This document shows, one piece after another, positions 32,559-43,465 of a stretch of 64,000 bases of DNA. The notes beneath the pieces are model-generated. The model was not told where the DNA came from, searched no databases, and worked only from the letters and a program-made list of their open reading frames with translations. The DNA is from Leptobrachium leishanense (Eukaryota > Chordata > Amphibia > Anura > Megophryidae): NCBI GenBank assembly GCA_009667805.1, contig CM019066.1:6882001-6946000 (forward strand). Reading direction: 5' to 3'. Within the stretch, counting starts at the first letter, position 1, and the number at the start of each line of letters is the position of its first letter. The position numbers and the translations under genes are program-made.

Positions 32559-33309
32559 ACAAACCTTTGGATACTTAACCCCTTCACTGCCAAGTGATTT
32601 TCCATAAAACCAAGGTCAGAAACCAGTGGAAACGAAATTTGTTTGCAGCAAACAAATTTCATATGCTTTTGGGCTGCATATCAGCAGAATGAGATATCGG
32701 GGCAGCAGGTGGTGACTTTGAAACCCGAGATATCTTGATATTGATAGTGAAGGGGTTAAGAAGAAGTATCCTAACTTTCACCATCACATTGTCAAAAATA
32801 TAATATTTTATAAGTACTTTTTACTTTTTTATTGTACACCTTTCACATAATTGTGCTACATTTTAGCGGTATAATTGCCTAACATTTATGGAAATTGCAG
32901 AAATATGGTTCGTGATAGGAGAAAACCAATTGGATATTTGGATTCAGCAGCCCCAAAAAAATGATATAGTCAGATTGAATTATGGAAAAAGTTTTTCAAA
33001 ATATTTTTTTGGTTGGCCTGCGTAATTAGACATTATTTTACTGTCATTGAAAGCCAGGCTTATGGAAATTCAGTTAGTGACTTAAACCTGGCAATAGATG
33101 CATCTATAGGAGGAGGCAACGAAAGAAAGAAAACAACCACATTTCTTTACCCAAAAATATTGAGTTTAGAGGAAAATGCCAACATTGCTTCAATATGGCA
33201 GACGGGTCCCAGGGTCATAAATATCCACACTTGGTTTCAGGGAAAAATTAGCAGGGGCTATGTAGCCGCAGCTCTAGGTTCATCCCAAAACAAGCCCAGG
33301 CATAATGAA
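32559..33309. other. No gene seen
   Basis: AT-rich single-copy-looking sequence. A frame starting at 33013 has no motif and runs into the minisatellite at 33310. Confidence 0.5.
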
Positions 33310-33580
33310 GGTGAGAAGAATGGGACAGAAGAAAAATGGAGGTTAGAAGAAAGGGACAGGAGAACAATGGAGGTGAGAAGAATGGGACAGAAGAACAATG
33401 CAGGTGAGAAGAATGCGACAGAACAACAATGGAGGTGAGAAGAATGGGACAAAAGAACAATGGAGCCGAGAAAAATGGGACAGAAGAACAATGGAGGTGA
33501 GAAGAATGGGACAGAAGAACAATGAAGGTGAGAAGAATGGGACAGAAGAACAATGAAGGTGAGAAGAATGAGGCAGAGGA
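33310..33580. repeat. Minisatellite, ~31 bp purine-rich unit
   Basis: About nine units of GGTGAGAAGAATGGGACAGA plus AGAACAATGGA. Strong purine strand bias; the complementary strand gives SHSSHLHCSSVPFF-type frames, which are not genes. Confidence 0.9.
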
Positions 33581-34442
33581 GCCATGTAGCTGAAAGAGAT
33601 GTGAAAGAGGCACCCAAAAATCCTCAGCTCCAGACCAATGAAGCTCGTAATAAAGCACGAGGTGCTATAAAGGCAGACATCTTTGCAACCAGAAAGCTGA
33701 ACCTTGACGACAATCAGCTTTACCAAATAACAAAGCGGACTTTAGTAGCAGACAGGGGTGGCAAGTTTGGGCCCTCAAGGCAAGTATAGCCTTTTTGCTG
33801 CCAAATCAGTGTTATTGAGTGAGCCCCATCCCACCTCTTTTATACTGTTATTTAAAATCTTTAAAAGCATCACTACGAAAACAATATACCAGGGTTATAA
33901 CAAATCCCCACTTGTGAGATGTACGTATGTTAAAAGGTTCTGCACCCTCCTGAAGAATTTTAAGTAGGTGTGAAAGTCCGTTTGACTACAAAGTGCTAAA
34001 TTACTTCTATATGGACCTATAACAATACAATAGCAACCAGTGCTGTATTTGCACTGGAGCTGCTGCGGTTTGGGTGATAAATAAGCAATCCCAAAAACAT
34101 ACACAAAAGAACCTGCTCCAATTATAGACAAATTTCACTTCCCCGCCAGCGCAAAAAACTAGTTGTTACAATGTGACGATTAACAAGGCAGAATTAGTGA
34201 TACAATTTGTGCATTTGCAGTAGTGCAAAAACCTGTGTGTGTGTATCATACTTACGTCTGATCTTTTTGGAATCCCATAAATATTAAAGGGTCACTACCA
34301 CCAAAAAAATGAAATGATTTATTGTGTTGATTTTATGTTCCAGAAATCTTAAATGCACTTTCTTTCACATGTATGTTTAGTTAAGAAAATATTTTACTCA
34401 ATATGTATCACTGTGCACATTCATTGTGTGCCCCCCCCCCCA
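33581..34442. other. No gene or recognised repeat
   Basis: Apparently single-copy non-coding sequence with a C-run at about 34430-34440. Confidence 0.5.
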
Positions 34443-35170
34443 CAGTGGGCTCTATTACATTCTTCGCGCAAACGTTAACGTGTGCGCAAAAACACATTAA
34501 CGCCAGGGGCAAAACCCTTTGTGTTGAACGTCGTATTACAATGTCCGTGAAAAAAATGTGCGTTAACGTCTACCGCTGGTGAACCTGGGCGAACCCTGCG
34601 CGAGCATAATGTACGTTGCGCGTCCTATACTTAACATTGTGAGCGCAAATGCGTTTGTGTGGGTACACGGATGGTATTACAATCTATGAGCAAAATTTAA
34701 CGCACCGCGTTTGCGGGCATAATTTTAACGTCTTTGAAAAGCTGGTGGTAACGGCAAATCTGAACGTCCCGTCCGAAACCAAATACACCAGCCCGAAAAA
34801 ATAATACAGCAAAAGTACAGTTACACATTCGTCGCATGGCCAAACAATAAATTTGAGAAGTTTTGCGTGTTTTTTTTTTTTGATGCAGCATATATGCACA
34901 GATTGACTTTGACAGGCGCAAAAACTTAACGGGAGACAATTGTGGTTCTTAATTCTGATTGGCTGAATCGAGTGAAAAAAGAGTCCGCAGACTGATTTCT
35001 GCGCGCAACGTTAATGCATGCGCATTTTTGCGCGCGTTATTTTTTGACGGATGAACTAATGCGCGGGGATTGTAATACCAGCATTAATTTACGCTCGTTA
35101 ACGTTTAACGCTTCGCGCAAAAATTCACGCTTTTACCGTGCATTTTTGCGTGAAGAATGTAAGATCCCAG
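34443..35170. mobile_element. MITE-like element with GGGCTCTATTACATTCTTC ends
   Basis: About 730 bp. The left end GGGCTCTATTACATTCTTCG mirrors the right GAAGAATGTAAGATCCC. The interior is unusually rich in AACGTT, GCGCAAA and TTTGCGC motifs. A related start lies at 54948, and perhaps at 38902. AGT flanks both sides, but this may be chance. Confidence 0.6.
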
Positions 35171-35242
35171 TATCTTTACAGCACTTGTTCCTCACTGGGT
35201 GGCATTGAGCATAGAATGGAGTGAATGCATAAGTAGGTGTAC

Positions 35243-35440
35243 CGGCTGGGTGGAGTAGAGGTAACATCACTGCTCTGCATGGAGATAGCCTGTGGAGACA
35301 TGGGTCTGATCCCAGCAAGAGCTCTTCTCCAGTAAGTGTCCTTGGGCAAGACACCTAACGGTACATACTCACCACCCAGGACATACTTGAAAACGAGATC
35401 AATCTCAATGTATCCTTCCTGGTAAAATCCTTTCTCAAAA
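35243..35440 (+). mobile_element. SINE with a tRNA-like head and the LINE A 3' tail
   Basis: The head (about 35243-35318) has an A-box-like GGTGGAGTAGAGG and a B-box-like GGGTCTGATCCC. The middle has CCTTGGGCAAGACACCTAA, a block I associate with V-SINE/CORE-type central domains. The tail (35378-35435; CCAGGACATACTTGAAAACG, ATCTCAATGTATCCTTCCTG, GTAAAATCC) matches the LINE A 3' end at 18630-18690 read on the minus strand. It would therefore be mobilised by LINE A. Confidence 0.8.
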
Positions 35441-35951
35441 AAAAGAAGGTCCAGTAAACCAGCTCATAAGATTTTTATTATGTGGGATGTATTCAAAGGA
35501 CACCACCAGGGAGTAGGTTAGAAGTCTTTTAAACACCCTGACATATCTCATTCAGCTGCCAGTTCTTATCTCTGGTAGCATAGACAGCACAATATATCCC
35601 CTGCTGCCTTATCTAAACATTCACGCCTCCGCTCCATCGATTCTTCAATGCTGTAGAAGCTAACCAAAAAAAAGTAGTATAGTCCTCCACCTCCTGCAGC
35701 CAATTCCGAGGGTCACCCTGATTCCCTCAAATACAAATACAAACAAGAAAAATTGGAACGGCACATCCGTAGTGCTGTAAAAATTGGGGTCGCCCAGATA
35801 CAGTTTGGGTATCCCCGAATTAAAATTCCAGGTTCACTTCAGATCTGGAAAAAATGGGGAAACGATATAGTGTAGTATTTTAGAACATAAAAATATTTAT
35901 TTTAAAAGCCAAAAACAAACTCACAAATTAAAAAGCACATAACCAAATGTG
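35441..35951. other. No gene seen
   Basis: Apparently single-copy non-coding sequence up to the hAT target duplication. Confidence 0.45.
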
Positions 35952-36426
35952 CATATACACAGGGCCGGCGCTGCCGCTAGGCGTGCTAGGCGGCCACCTA
36001 GAGCGCTGTGCCCGCCTAGGGGGCAGCTGGGCCCGACCACTAAAGAAAAAAATTGTCTATACTGGGCGGGCTGACCCGTCGGGCACTCGGGCACTGCCCG
36101 AGGGCCCGCGGGTTGGTAGGGGGTCCGGTTTTGGTAGGGGAAGTGGAGTAATCCATGACAGCCGGCTCAGGGCCCTCCCAAACCGTTGCGGCGGTGGCGG
36201 GCACTGCTGGGTGCCTGTCTCACTTACTACCACGTGCATGGCACGCTGCAGCGCCCGCCCCCTCATGTTGCGCATGCTGATAGAAGCGGGAGGGGGCCGG
36301 CGGAGCCAGCTATAGATTTTTTTTCAATGGTGAGCGCGTGGGGGGGGGGGGGTGTGAGCGTGGGGTGTGAGCATGGGGGGGTGTGAGCGGGGGGGGTGAG
36401 TGCGGTGGGGTGGGCGCGGGATGAAT

Positions 36427-36612
36427 TGCAGGTGGCTGTTTAGGGACTTCCAGGCAGCCAATGCCAACTGCTTCTGGAACAAGAGGCTGGTGCGGGCCGT
36501 GTCTGAGGTGAGCTTTCAGGGCTAGCTGGAGAGCTGGGTGCTGCTGGTCCAGGGAGCCCAGACAAGCCTGGAGGTGCTGAGGGTTGCCCGGTTCAGGAGA
36601 GCCCTGAGACCC
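36427..36612 (+). pseudogene. Exon-like 62-codon fragment inside the hAT element
   Basis: Read in one frame it gives a protein-like stretch including [40 protein letters not shown] and ARFRRALRP, broken by one TAG at 36523-36525. Codons are GC-rich and exon-like (AAC, CTG, GTG, GCC, AAG), unlike the flanking GGT/GTG repeats. I do not recognise the parent gene. Capture of a host exon is an inference; chance coding in GC-rich DNA is the alternative. Confidence 0.4.
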
Positions 36613-36739
36613 CCCCCCCCGGGGCTTCATCATCACTGCACTGGTGAGTACCGGGACAGGGGAACTGCCAGCGGCAACTGTGCTTGTGTGGGGGGACTAT
36701 GTGTGTGTGTGTGTGGACTGTGTGTGTGGACTGTTGCAA

Positions 36740-37400
36740 TGGTGAGAGGGGTGGTGAATTGCAATGGTGAGGGGGGTGTGATGAATTGCAAGGGATGGTG
36801 GGGGTGTGATAAATTGTAGGGGATGGTGGGGGGTGATGAATTGCAGGGGATGGTGGAGGTGTGTGATGAATTGCAAGGGATGGTGGGGTGAGGAATTGCA
36901 AGGGATAGTGGGGGTGTGATGAAGTGCAAGGGATGGTGGGGGGTGTGATGAAGTGCAAGGGATGGTGGGGGGTGTGATGAATTGCAAGGGATGGTGGGGG
37001 GTTGATGAATTGCAGGGGATGGTGGGGGGTGATGAATTGTAGGGGATGGTGGGGGGTGATGAATTGCAGGGGATGGTGGGGGGTGATGAATTGCAGTGGA
37101 TGGTGGGGGGTGTGTGATGAATTGCAAGGGATGGTGGGGGGTGATGAATTGCAAGGGATGGTGGGGGTGTGATGAAGTGCAAGGGATGGTGGGGGGCGAT
37201 GAATTGCAAGGGATGGTGGGGGATTGATGAATTGCAGGGGATGGTGGGGGGTGATGAATTGCAATGGTGAGTGGGGTGTGATGAACTGAAATGGTGAGAG
37301 GGGTGTGATGGTGAGTGGGGGTGTGATGGTGAGTGGGGGGTGTGATGAACTGAAATGGTGAACGGGGGTAATGGTGGTGAGGGGGGTTTGATGAATTGAT
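36740..37400. repeat. Minisatellite, ~26-28 bp unit (GATGAATTGCAAGGGATGGT)
   Basis: About 24 units of GTGATGAATTGCAAGGGATG plus GTGGGGG. Two GT-rich stretches precede it. Minus-strand frames (HHPLQFITPP) are by-products. Confidence 0.95.
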
Positions 37401-37494
37401 ATGCTGGGGGTCTGCAGAATGACAACAATTGATATCCTTTGGGTGGGTTAGAATTGATGTGGTGGGGCAATTGAATAAATAAATCACATTACTG

Positions 37495-37735
37495 TGAGTT
37501 TTATTGCTGTGGAGCTCTGTGATACGTTAATACACACTGCACATTACTGTGAGTTTTATTGCTGTGGAGCTCTGTGATACGCTCATACACACTGCACATT
37601 ACTGTGAGTTTTATTGCTGTGGAGCTCTGTGATACACTCATACACACTGCACATTACTGTGAGTTTTGTTGCTGTGGAGCTCTGTGATACGTTCATACAC
37701 AGCGCATATTACTGTGAGTTTTATTGCTACATACC
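37495..37735. repeat. 57-bp tandem repeat, four copies
   Basis: The unit contains ATTACTGTGAGTTTTATTGC, TGTGGAGCTCTGTGATACG and TACACACTGCAC; four full copies and a fifth partial one. Confidence 0.9.
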
Positions 37736-38145
37736 CCTGGGGTGTAGGGGATAAATAGTTGTCTATGTGAATTTATGGCTGTGTGTGTAAATGCATGTAT
37801 TTGTCTATAAACAGGCTGCTGTGTGTAAAATTCTGCATCTGTGTCCTTGTCGCAGTCCATCGTTGCCCCCTCAAACTCTGGGCTCTGCTGGCTGGGCATG
37901 TCAAACTCTGGGCTTTGCTGGGCATGTGAAATGGTTTGGTTTCATTAAGAAAAATACAGTTAATTTATATTTGTTCAATACAGTTTTAATTTATTTTACC
38001 TTTACTAGTGGTGCTTTTCAAACTTTATACTTGAAAAAAGAAGGAAATGTATCAGTTTCATGTTGTGTCGCTTTTTTTTTGGGGGGTGCAAGTAGCTGGT
38101 CTTGCCTAGGGCGCAAAATAGTCTAGCACCGGCCCTGCATATACA

Positions 38146-38901
38146 CATTGGCCGCAATGGCCCAAACCTCTGGATCACAGTTCCAGCTGGTCCATTAGCC
38201 GCCCTCCGGTGGATATAGACCAGCGCTGTTGATCTGGTACAAAGTTCCTTAATCCAGAAACGGAAATTGTTCCTCTGCAAGTGGGGGGGTCTTTTCTTCC
38301 CGTTTTGATACATTTTCCTTTCTATAAATTCTTTGTGCAGTACTTTGCGTTCTTTTCATGCTATTTTGTGACGACACCTACAAAAACCAGTACACCGACC
38401 TAGATGGCAGTAATAGTTTGGTTGGCTGAGGGTGATTGGTGTTGAGATATAAAATGTCAGAGTTAATAGAATGGAATGCTCATTTTCCAATGCAGGATTA
38501 AAAAAACTCTATTAGAGTGGGAAAGGATGTCTCTTTTGCATCATTAACAGGCAACGCACACGTACTGGAAAGTACTGATGGATCAGATGACAAAGCCCCT
38601 GTGTTTGGCAGGTTCACACTGCCGCTGGCTGCGTTCATTTGTTCTCGGCTTTGCTGCATGAAGGTGACTGCGGCCATGGGATGAATAAGGGATTTTTTCT
38701 TGCCCCTTTCCAGGAATTCATTGAAAGCACCACGCCGGCGCCTGCAGGCTCTGCAGCATGGGAAGGGTCAAACAGATTTTACACTCCTTGAAGTGTAACA
38801 GCCTCTTGTCCAACGCAGAAATGAAAAAGACTACGGTTTGTGACATTTTTTTCTAAAACCTATTTTTAATGAATATTACTGTTTTTGGAGTAGTACACTA
38901 T
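38146..38901. other. Apparently single-copy stretch; no gene called
   Basis: Mostly non-repetitive. Near 38757 an ATG in a good context (GCAGCATGG) opens a 32-codon frame, MGRVKQILHSLKCNSLLSNA and on, ending with TAA. I do not recognise it. Confidence 0.4.
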
Positions 38902-39640
38902 GGGCTATATTCTGTAGTCCCTGCAAAAATGGGGAAGCTACTGGCAACATCTGCGTCTGCAGGTTTCCCTGCAGCGTCCCCATTTTAGTGTGATATTACA
39001 GGGCCAGTGCTAGCTCGGCACCTCGCCCCGGAACACAGCGCTAACCACTGGGATATTCTGCGGCGTCGTGGCTATCACCTTCTGGAGTCCATAGGACTCC
39101 ATGGAGTCTTGTGCTGCTGAGCCGCAATCCCGGTGCCATCTTGCTCTCGTGACATCACTCAGCGCCGCAGAGTGATCAAGGAGGGCGACTGGGGACTCCT
39201 TATTCCCAGTCTCGCTCTGCTCGTGGCCAGAAGAAGTAGCGGATCGGGCCATCGTTCTCGCAGAGGGATGAGCGGTGAGTGTGGATTTATTGGGGGGGTT
39301 TAAGGAGTGCTACATCATTATGCATTTGCAGAATCAGTTTGCACCAGCTTTTAGGTGTCGCTAATATTTTGCCTTGCGCGTCCCTGCGGTAATTAGCGCT
39401 AGCACTTTGTAATACCTTACTTAATGCTAATTACTGATTGCACTCCCCATGTTAAGTATAGGATGTGCAAAGTACAGTAAGCTCATAGAAACTAGCGCAA
39501 AAACATTGCACTGAGTGATTTCTTACTGGTTTAGCGTCAGGAAGGTAATGTGGGGGAGGGGGGCATGTGTTTAAGTCACATTTCCAGGTGATAACGCTTA
39601 CATATCCGAATGCTAACGTAAGGGTTCACTAAGGAAGAGG
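38902..39640 (+). repeat. Interspersed repeat 'Q', forward copy
   Basis: Shares blocks with 4378-4810 in reverse (GACATCACTCAGCGCCGC-like, GCGGTAATTAGCGCTAGCAC, TTTGTAATACCTTAC). Ends unclear; no coding potential. Confidence 0.5.
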
Positions 39641-40490
39641 GTCCTAAGTCCTCAGACATATTATGCAGCTGCAAGCAAAGCTGATCTTGTCGCAGTGTTG
39701 TATTGTGAAAACTGCGTTCCACCACAGTTGGAAATGACTCCTCGTAGTAGTAGGAGTTGTGATGCTATCAGTTGTACTGAGCAATGCCGCCAGTGACTGG
39801 ATGGAGACAGGGCAGGGATATTTACTCTTCTCTGGCTCTGCCTCTGCATGGTTTTGATTGATATGTATTTGTATCTGAAATATTACTACCTAGGGGGATG
39901 ATTAAAGGGTTATCCGGACAGTGCTGGTGCTTGCCGATGTTGCAAAGATCAGTGAAAATCACCACAGTGAATCTTCTCCTGCACCTGTCTGGAGGTTTCT
40001 TTAGTGAGGCACTAGCGTTCATCACTGTTGCAACATTGGCAAACAGCGGTTCTTTCTGAATAACCCCCCCAAATGTATTAATAAATATCACTATCAATTT
40101 AGTAGACATGTGTCCAGGCAAAAAAATTAGATGGTAAAATTTTGTATATACGTGTCTGGTCTGGGGTCTGTATATATGTATCTGAGTGGGCATGATCTGG
40201 TCTGAGGTTCGTATATATGTATCTGTGTGGGTATACATATATGAGGTCTGAGTGTGTATACATATATATCTGAGATGCGATGTAGTGTCTGTGTGTGTGG
40301 TCAGGGTGTGTGGCAGGGTGTGCAGTGGTTAACGGGGGTGTCTGGCCATCCATTTCAAAATAACCATAAACTGGACAGACTTTCAGCAACATGCTAAATT
40401 ATTTATTGAAATTGAAAGCGGTCACATGACTTTAAATAAGAGTATCGGTGAGTACCTGAAAAACGTATCAGTACTTGTACTCGGTCCTTA
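39641..40490. other. No gene; short GT/TATA-rich repeats
   Basis: 40145-40330 has diverged tandem pieces (TCTGGTCTGGGGTCTGTATA, TATGTATCTGAGTGGG). The rest looks single-copy and non-coding. Confidence 0.5.
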
Positions 40491-40632
40491 CAGAGTTATT
40501 CAGAGAGAGGTGAAAAGCAGGAGAATGACTGGAGAAGAGAAAATTCTAGGTCAAAATAGCCGAGTTGGAAAATTAGATAAATGGGAGAATTTTTCTGGTT
40601 TGGCTATGTTGACCTTTCTCTGAATAACCCTG
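40491..40632. mobile_element. MITE H, 142-bp copy
   Basis: Ends CAGAGTTATTCAGAGAGAGG and CTTTCTCTGAATAACCCTG; TTA on the left, TAC on the right. The right arm is shortened. Confidence 0.75.
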
Positions 40633-41080
40633 TACAAAAATGGTATCGGTGCATCCCTAGTAATTTCAGTTTGTCCGCCAGGCAGCCTACCCGCTCTGTT
40701 TAAAAATAAATGAAGGGCACCCACAAACTGTACTCGTGGGGCACTAACATCGATTCAAGTTTGATTATGTTTTATTCATGTTTTTAGACGAATCGACAAG
40801 TCACCTAATGTTCGGACAATTGAAACTTATCTGAAAACAAATGCACACGTCTACTGTTTAGACACAGATACATTCCTATGTTCTTGTCTCTGGTCACACT
40901 TTGTTGTATGTAGCTAAACGCGCACTGAACTAGATGTTCTGGATTTTGAGGTTACAAAGAAGCGCGGTAAAGTCCTGCCGATCCATACGGCTTTACAGTA
41001 AGGTAGCTGGATGTATTCCTATAAAAACACAGTAATACCCTGTGAAGATTTCTGTACTGTGAACAGAGGCTGCTCTTGGT
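40633..41080. other. No gene seen
   Basis: Apparently single-copy non-coding sequence leading to the hAT target duplication at 41073-41080. Confidence 0.45.
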
Positions 41081-41439
41081 TAGGGATGAGCTGTTCAGTT
41101 CGATGTGTTCGGAGTTCGATTCGAACATCGCCAGTTCGTATGTTCGCGAACTTCGATTATTTCCACGTGTTCGCAGCATGTTCGCCCACAATGCACCACA
41201 ATGGACCACAATGCACTTTCCCACTGGCCTGAAGCTTGTAATTGGCTACAGCCTGCATCTGACCACAGTTTAGGTGCAAGACAGGTGCAAGACTATGCCA
41301 ATCACGGCTCAGAGTCCTGATTGGGTAAATTTTGACCGATAATGGGCTCACAGAGCTAAGTCCCGCAGCACACTATATAAGGCTTCGCACAGCCTTCAGC
41401 ACGTGTTTTTTGAGAGGAGATTGTTGTGTTAGTGTGTGT

Positions 41440-43130
41440 TCTTACTGACAGTCTGCCACCAGCTACTGGGGGGGGGGTCTCATTTCTACAAAATATCTGG
41501 GAATTGTTGTAATCTTTGTGTTCTCACTGCCACCAACTATTTTGGGGTCAGTCATTTATACAAAATATCTGGGAATTGTTGTAATCTTTGTGTTCTCACT
41601 GCCACCAGCAATTGTGGGGGGGTCTCATTTCTACAAAATATCTGGGAATTGTTTTAATCATTGTGTTCTCACTGTCACCAACTAATTTGGGGGTCTCATT
41701 TCTACAAAATATCTGGGAATTGTTCTAATCTTTGTGTTCTCACTGCCACCAGCAATTGTGGGGGTCTCATTTCTACAAAATATCTGTGAATTGTTTTAAT
41801 CTTTGTGTTCTCACTGCCACCAACTAATTTGGGGGTCTCATTTCTACAAAATATCTGGGAATTGTTTTAATCATTGTGTTCTCACTGCCACCAGCAATTG
41901 TGGGGGTCTCATTTCTACAAAATATCTGTGAATTGTTTTAATCTTTGTGTTCTCACTGCCACCAACTAATTTGGGGGTCTCATTTCTACAAAATATCTGG
42001 GAATTGTTGTAATCTTTGTGTTCTCACTGCCACCAGCAATTGTGGGGGTCTCATTTCTACAAAATATCTGGGAATTGTTTTAATCATTGTGTTCTCACTG
42101 CCACCAAATATTTTGGGGGTCTCATTTCTACAAAATATCTGGGAATTGTTGTAATCTTTGTGTTCTAACTTCTTACTGCCACCAGCAATTGTGGAGGTCT
42201 CATTTCTACAAAATATCTGGGAATTGTTCTAATCTTTGTGTTCTAACTTCTCACTGTCACTGCCACCAGCAATTGTGGGGGTCTCATTTCTACAAAATAT
42301 CTGGGAATTGTTCTAATCATTGTGTTCTCACTGCTACCAACTATTTTGGCGGTCTCATTTCTACAAAATATCTGAGAATTGTTGTAATCTTTGTGTTCTA
42401 ACTTCTCACTGCCACCAGCAATTGTGGGGGTCTCATTTCTACAAAATATCTCAGGAATTGTAATTTTTGTGTTCTCACTGCCACCAGCAATTGTGGGGGT
42501 CTCATTTCTACAAAATATCTGGGAATTGTTGTAATATTTGTGTTCTCACTACCACCACCAATTGTGGGGGTCTCATTTCTACAAAATATCTGGGAATTGT
42601 TCTAATCATTGTGTTCTCACTGCCACCAAATATTTTGGGGGTCTCATTTCTACAAAATATCTGGGAATTGTTTTAATCATTGTGTTCTCACTGCCACCAA
42701 ATATTTTGGGGGTCTCATTTCTACAAAATATCTGGGAATTGTTTTAATCATTGTGTTCTCACTGCCACCAAATATTTTGGGGGTCTCATTTCTACAAAAT
42801 ATCTGGGAATTGTTGTAATCTTTGTGTTCTAACTTCTCACTGCCACCAGCAATTGTGGGGGTCTCATTTCTACAAAATATCTCAGGAATTGTAATTTTTG
42901 TGTTCTCACTGCCACCAGCAATTGTGGGGGTCTCATTTCTACAAAATATCTGGGAATTGTTCTAATCATTGTGTTCTCACCGCTACCAACTATTTTGGGG
43001 GTCTCATTTCTACAAAATATCTGGGAATTGTTGTAATCTTTGTGTCCTAACTTCTCACTGCCACCAGCAATTGTGGGGGTCTCATTTCTACAAAATATCT
43101 GTGAATTGTTGTAATCTGTGTGTTCTCACT
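41440..43130. repeat. 71-bp tandem array in the hAT leader
   Basis: About 23 units: TTTGTGTTCTCACTGCCACC, then a variable core (AACTATTTTGG or AGCAATTGTGG), then GGGTCTCATTTCTACAAAAT and ATCTGGGAATTGTTGTAATC. Some units carry 5-11 extra bases (TAACTTCTCAC). A looser, shorter version runs on to about 43400. The open frames in it are not genes. Confidence 0.95.
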
Positions 43131-43465
43131 GCCACCCATCAGGGGGTCTCACTGATTTATAGGAGGTTTCTGGGAATTGTAATCTGTGTCTTCTCACTGC
43201 CAGCCATCCGGGGGTCCCACATACTTCTAGCAGATTTCTGCGAATTGTAATCTGTGTCTTGTCACTATTGCCAGCTATCAGGGGGCCCTATCAGGGGGTC
43301 TCACTGACTTATAGGTGGTTTCTGGGAATTGTAATTTGTGTCTTGTCACTGGCTGCCAGTTATCAGGGTGTCTCACTGAGTTACACCAGAGTTCTGGAAA
43401 TCTTTAATCTTTATACCAGAGTTGAATCAGAGGTCTGTATATATTTAATCTATATATCATTCACC

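Larger units (their letters stand above)
35960..38137. mobile_element. Non-autonomous hAT element, family C, with captured sequence and minisatellites
   Basis: 2178 bp. Ends CAGGGCCGGCGCTGCC and CTAGCACCGGCCCTG are flanked by identical 8-mers CATATACA (35952-35959, 38138-38145). It holds an exon-like segment (36427-36612), a minisatellite (36740-37400) and a 57-bp tandem repeat (37495-37735). No transposase. Confidence 0.9.

Noticed and set aside
33248..33726. Serine/histidine-rich minus-strand frames
   Set aside because: Complement of a purine-rich 31-bp minisatellite.
35243..35318. A functional tRNA gene
   Set aside because: Only A- and B-box-like stretches are tRNA-like; no convincing cloverleaf, and the sequence runs on into SINE body and LINE tail.
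36593..37487. Long histidine/proline-rich minus-strand frames
   Set aside because: By-products of the 27-bp minisatellite in the hAT element.
41436..43250. A series of ~70-codon frames
   Set aside because: The same 71-bp unit read repeatedly; not genes.
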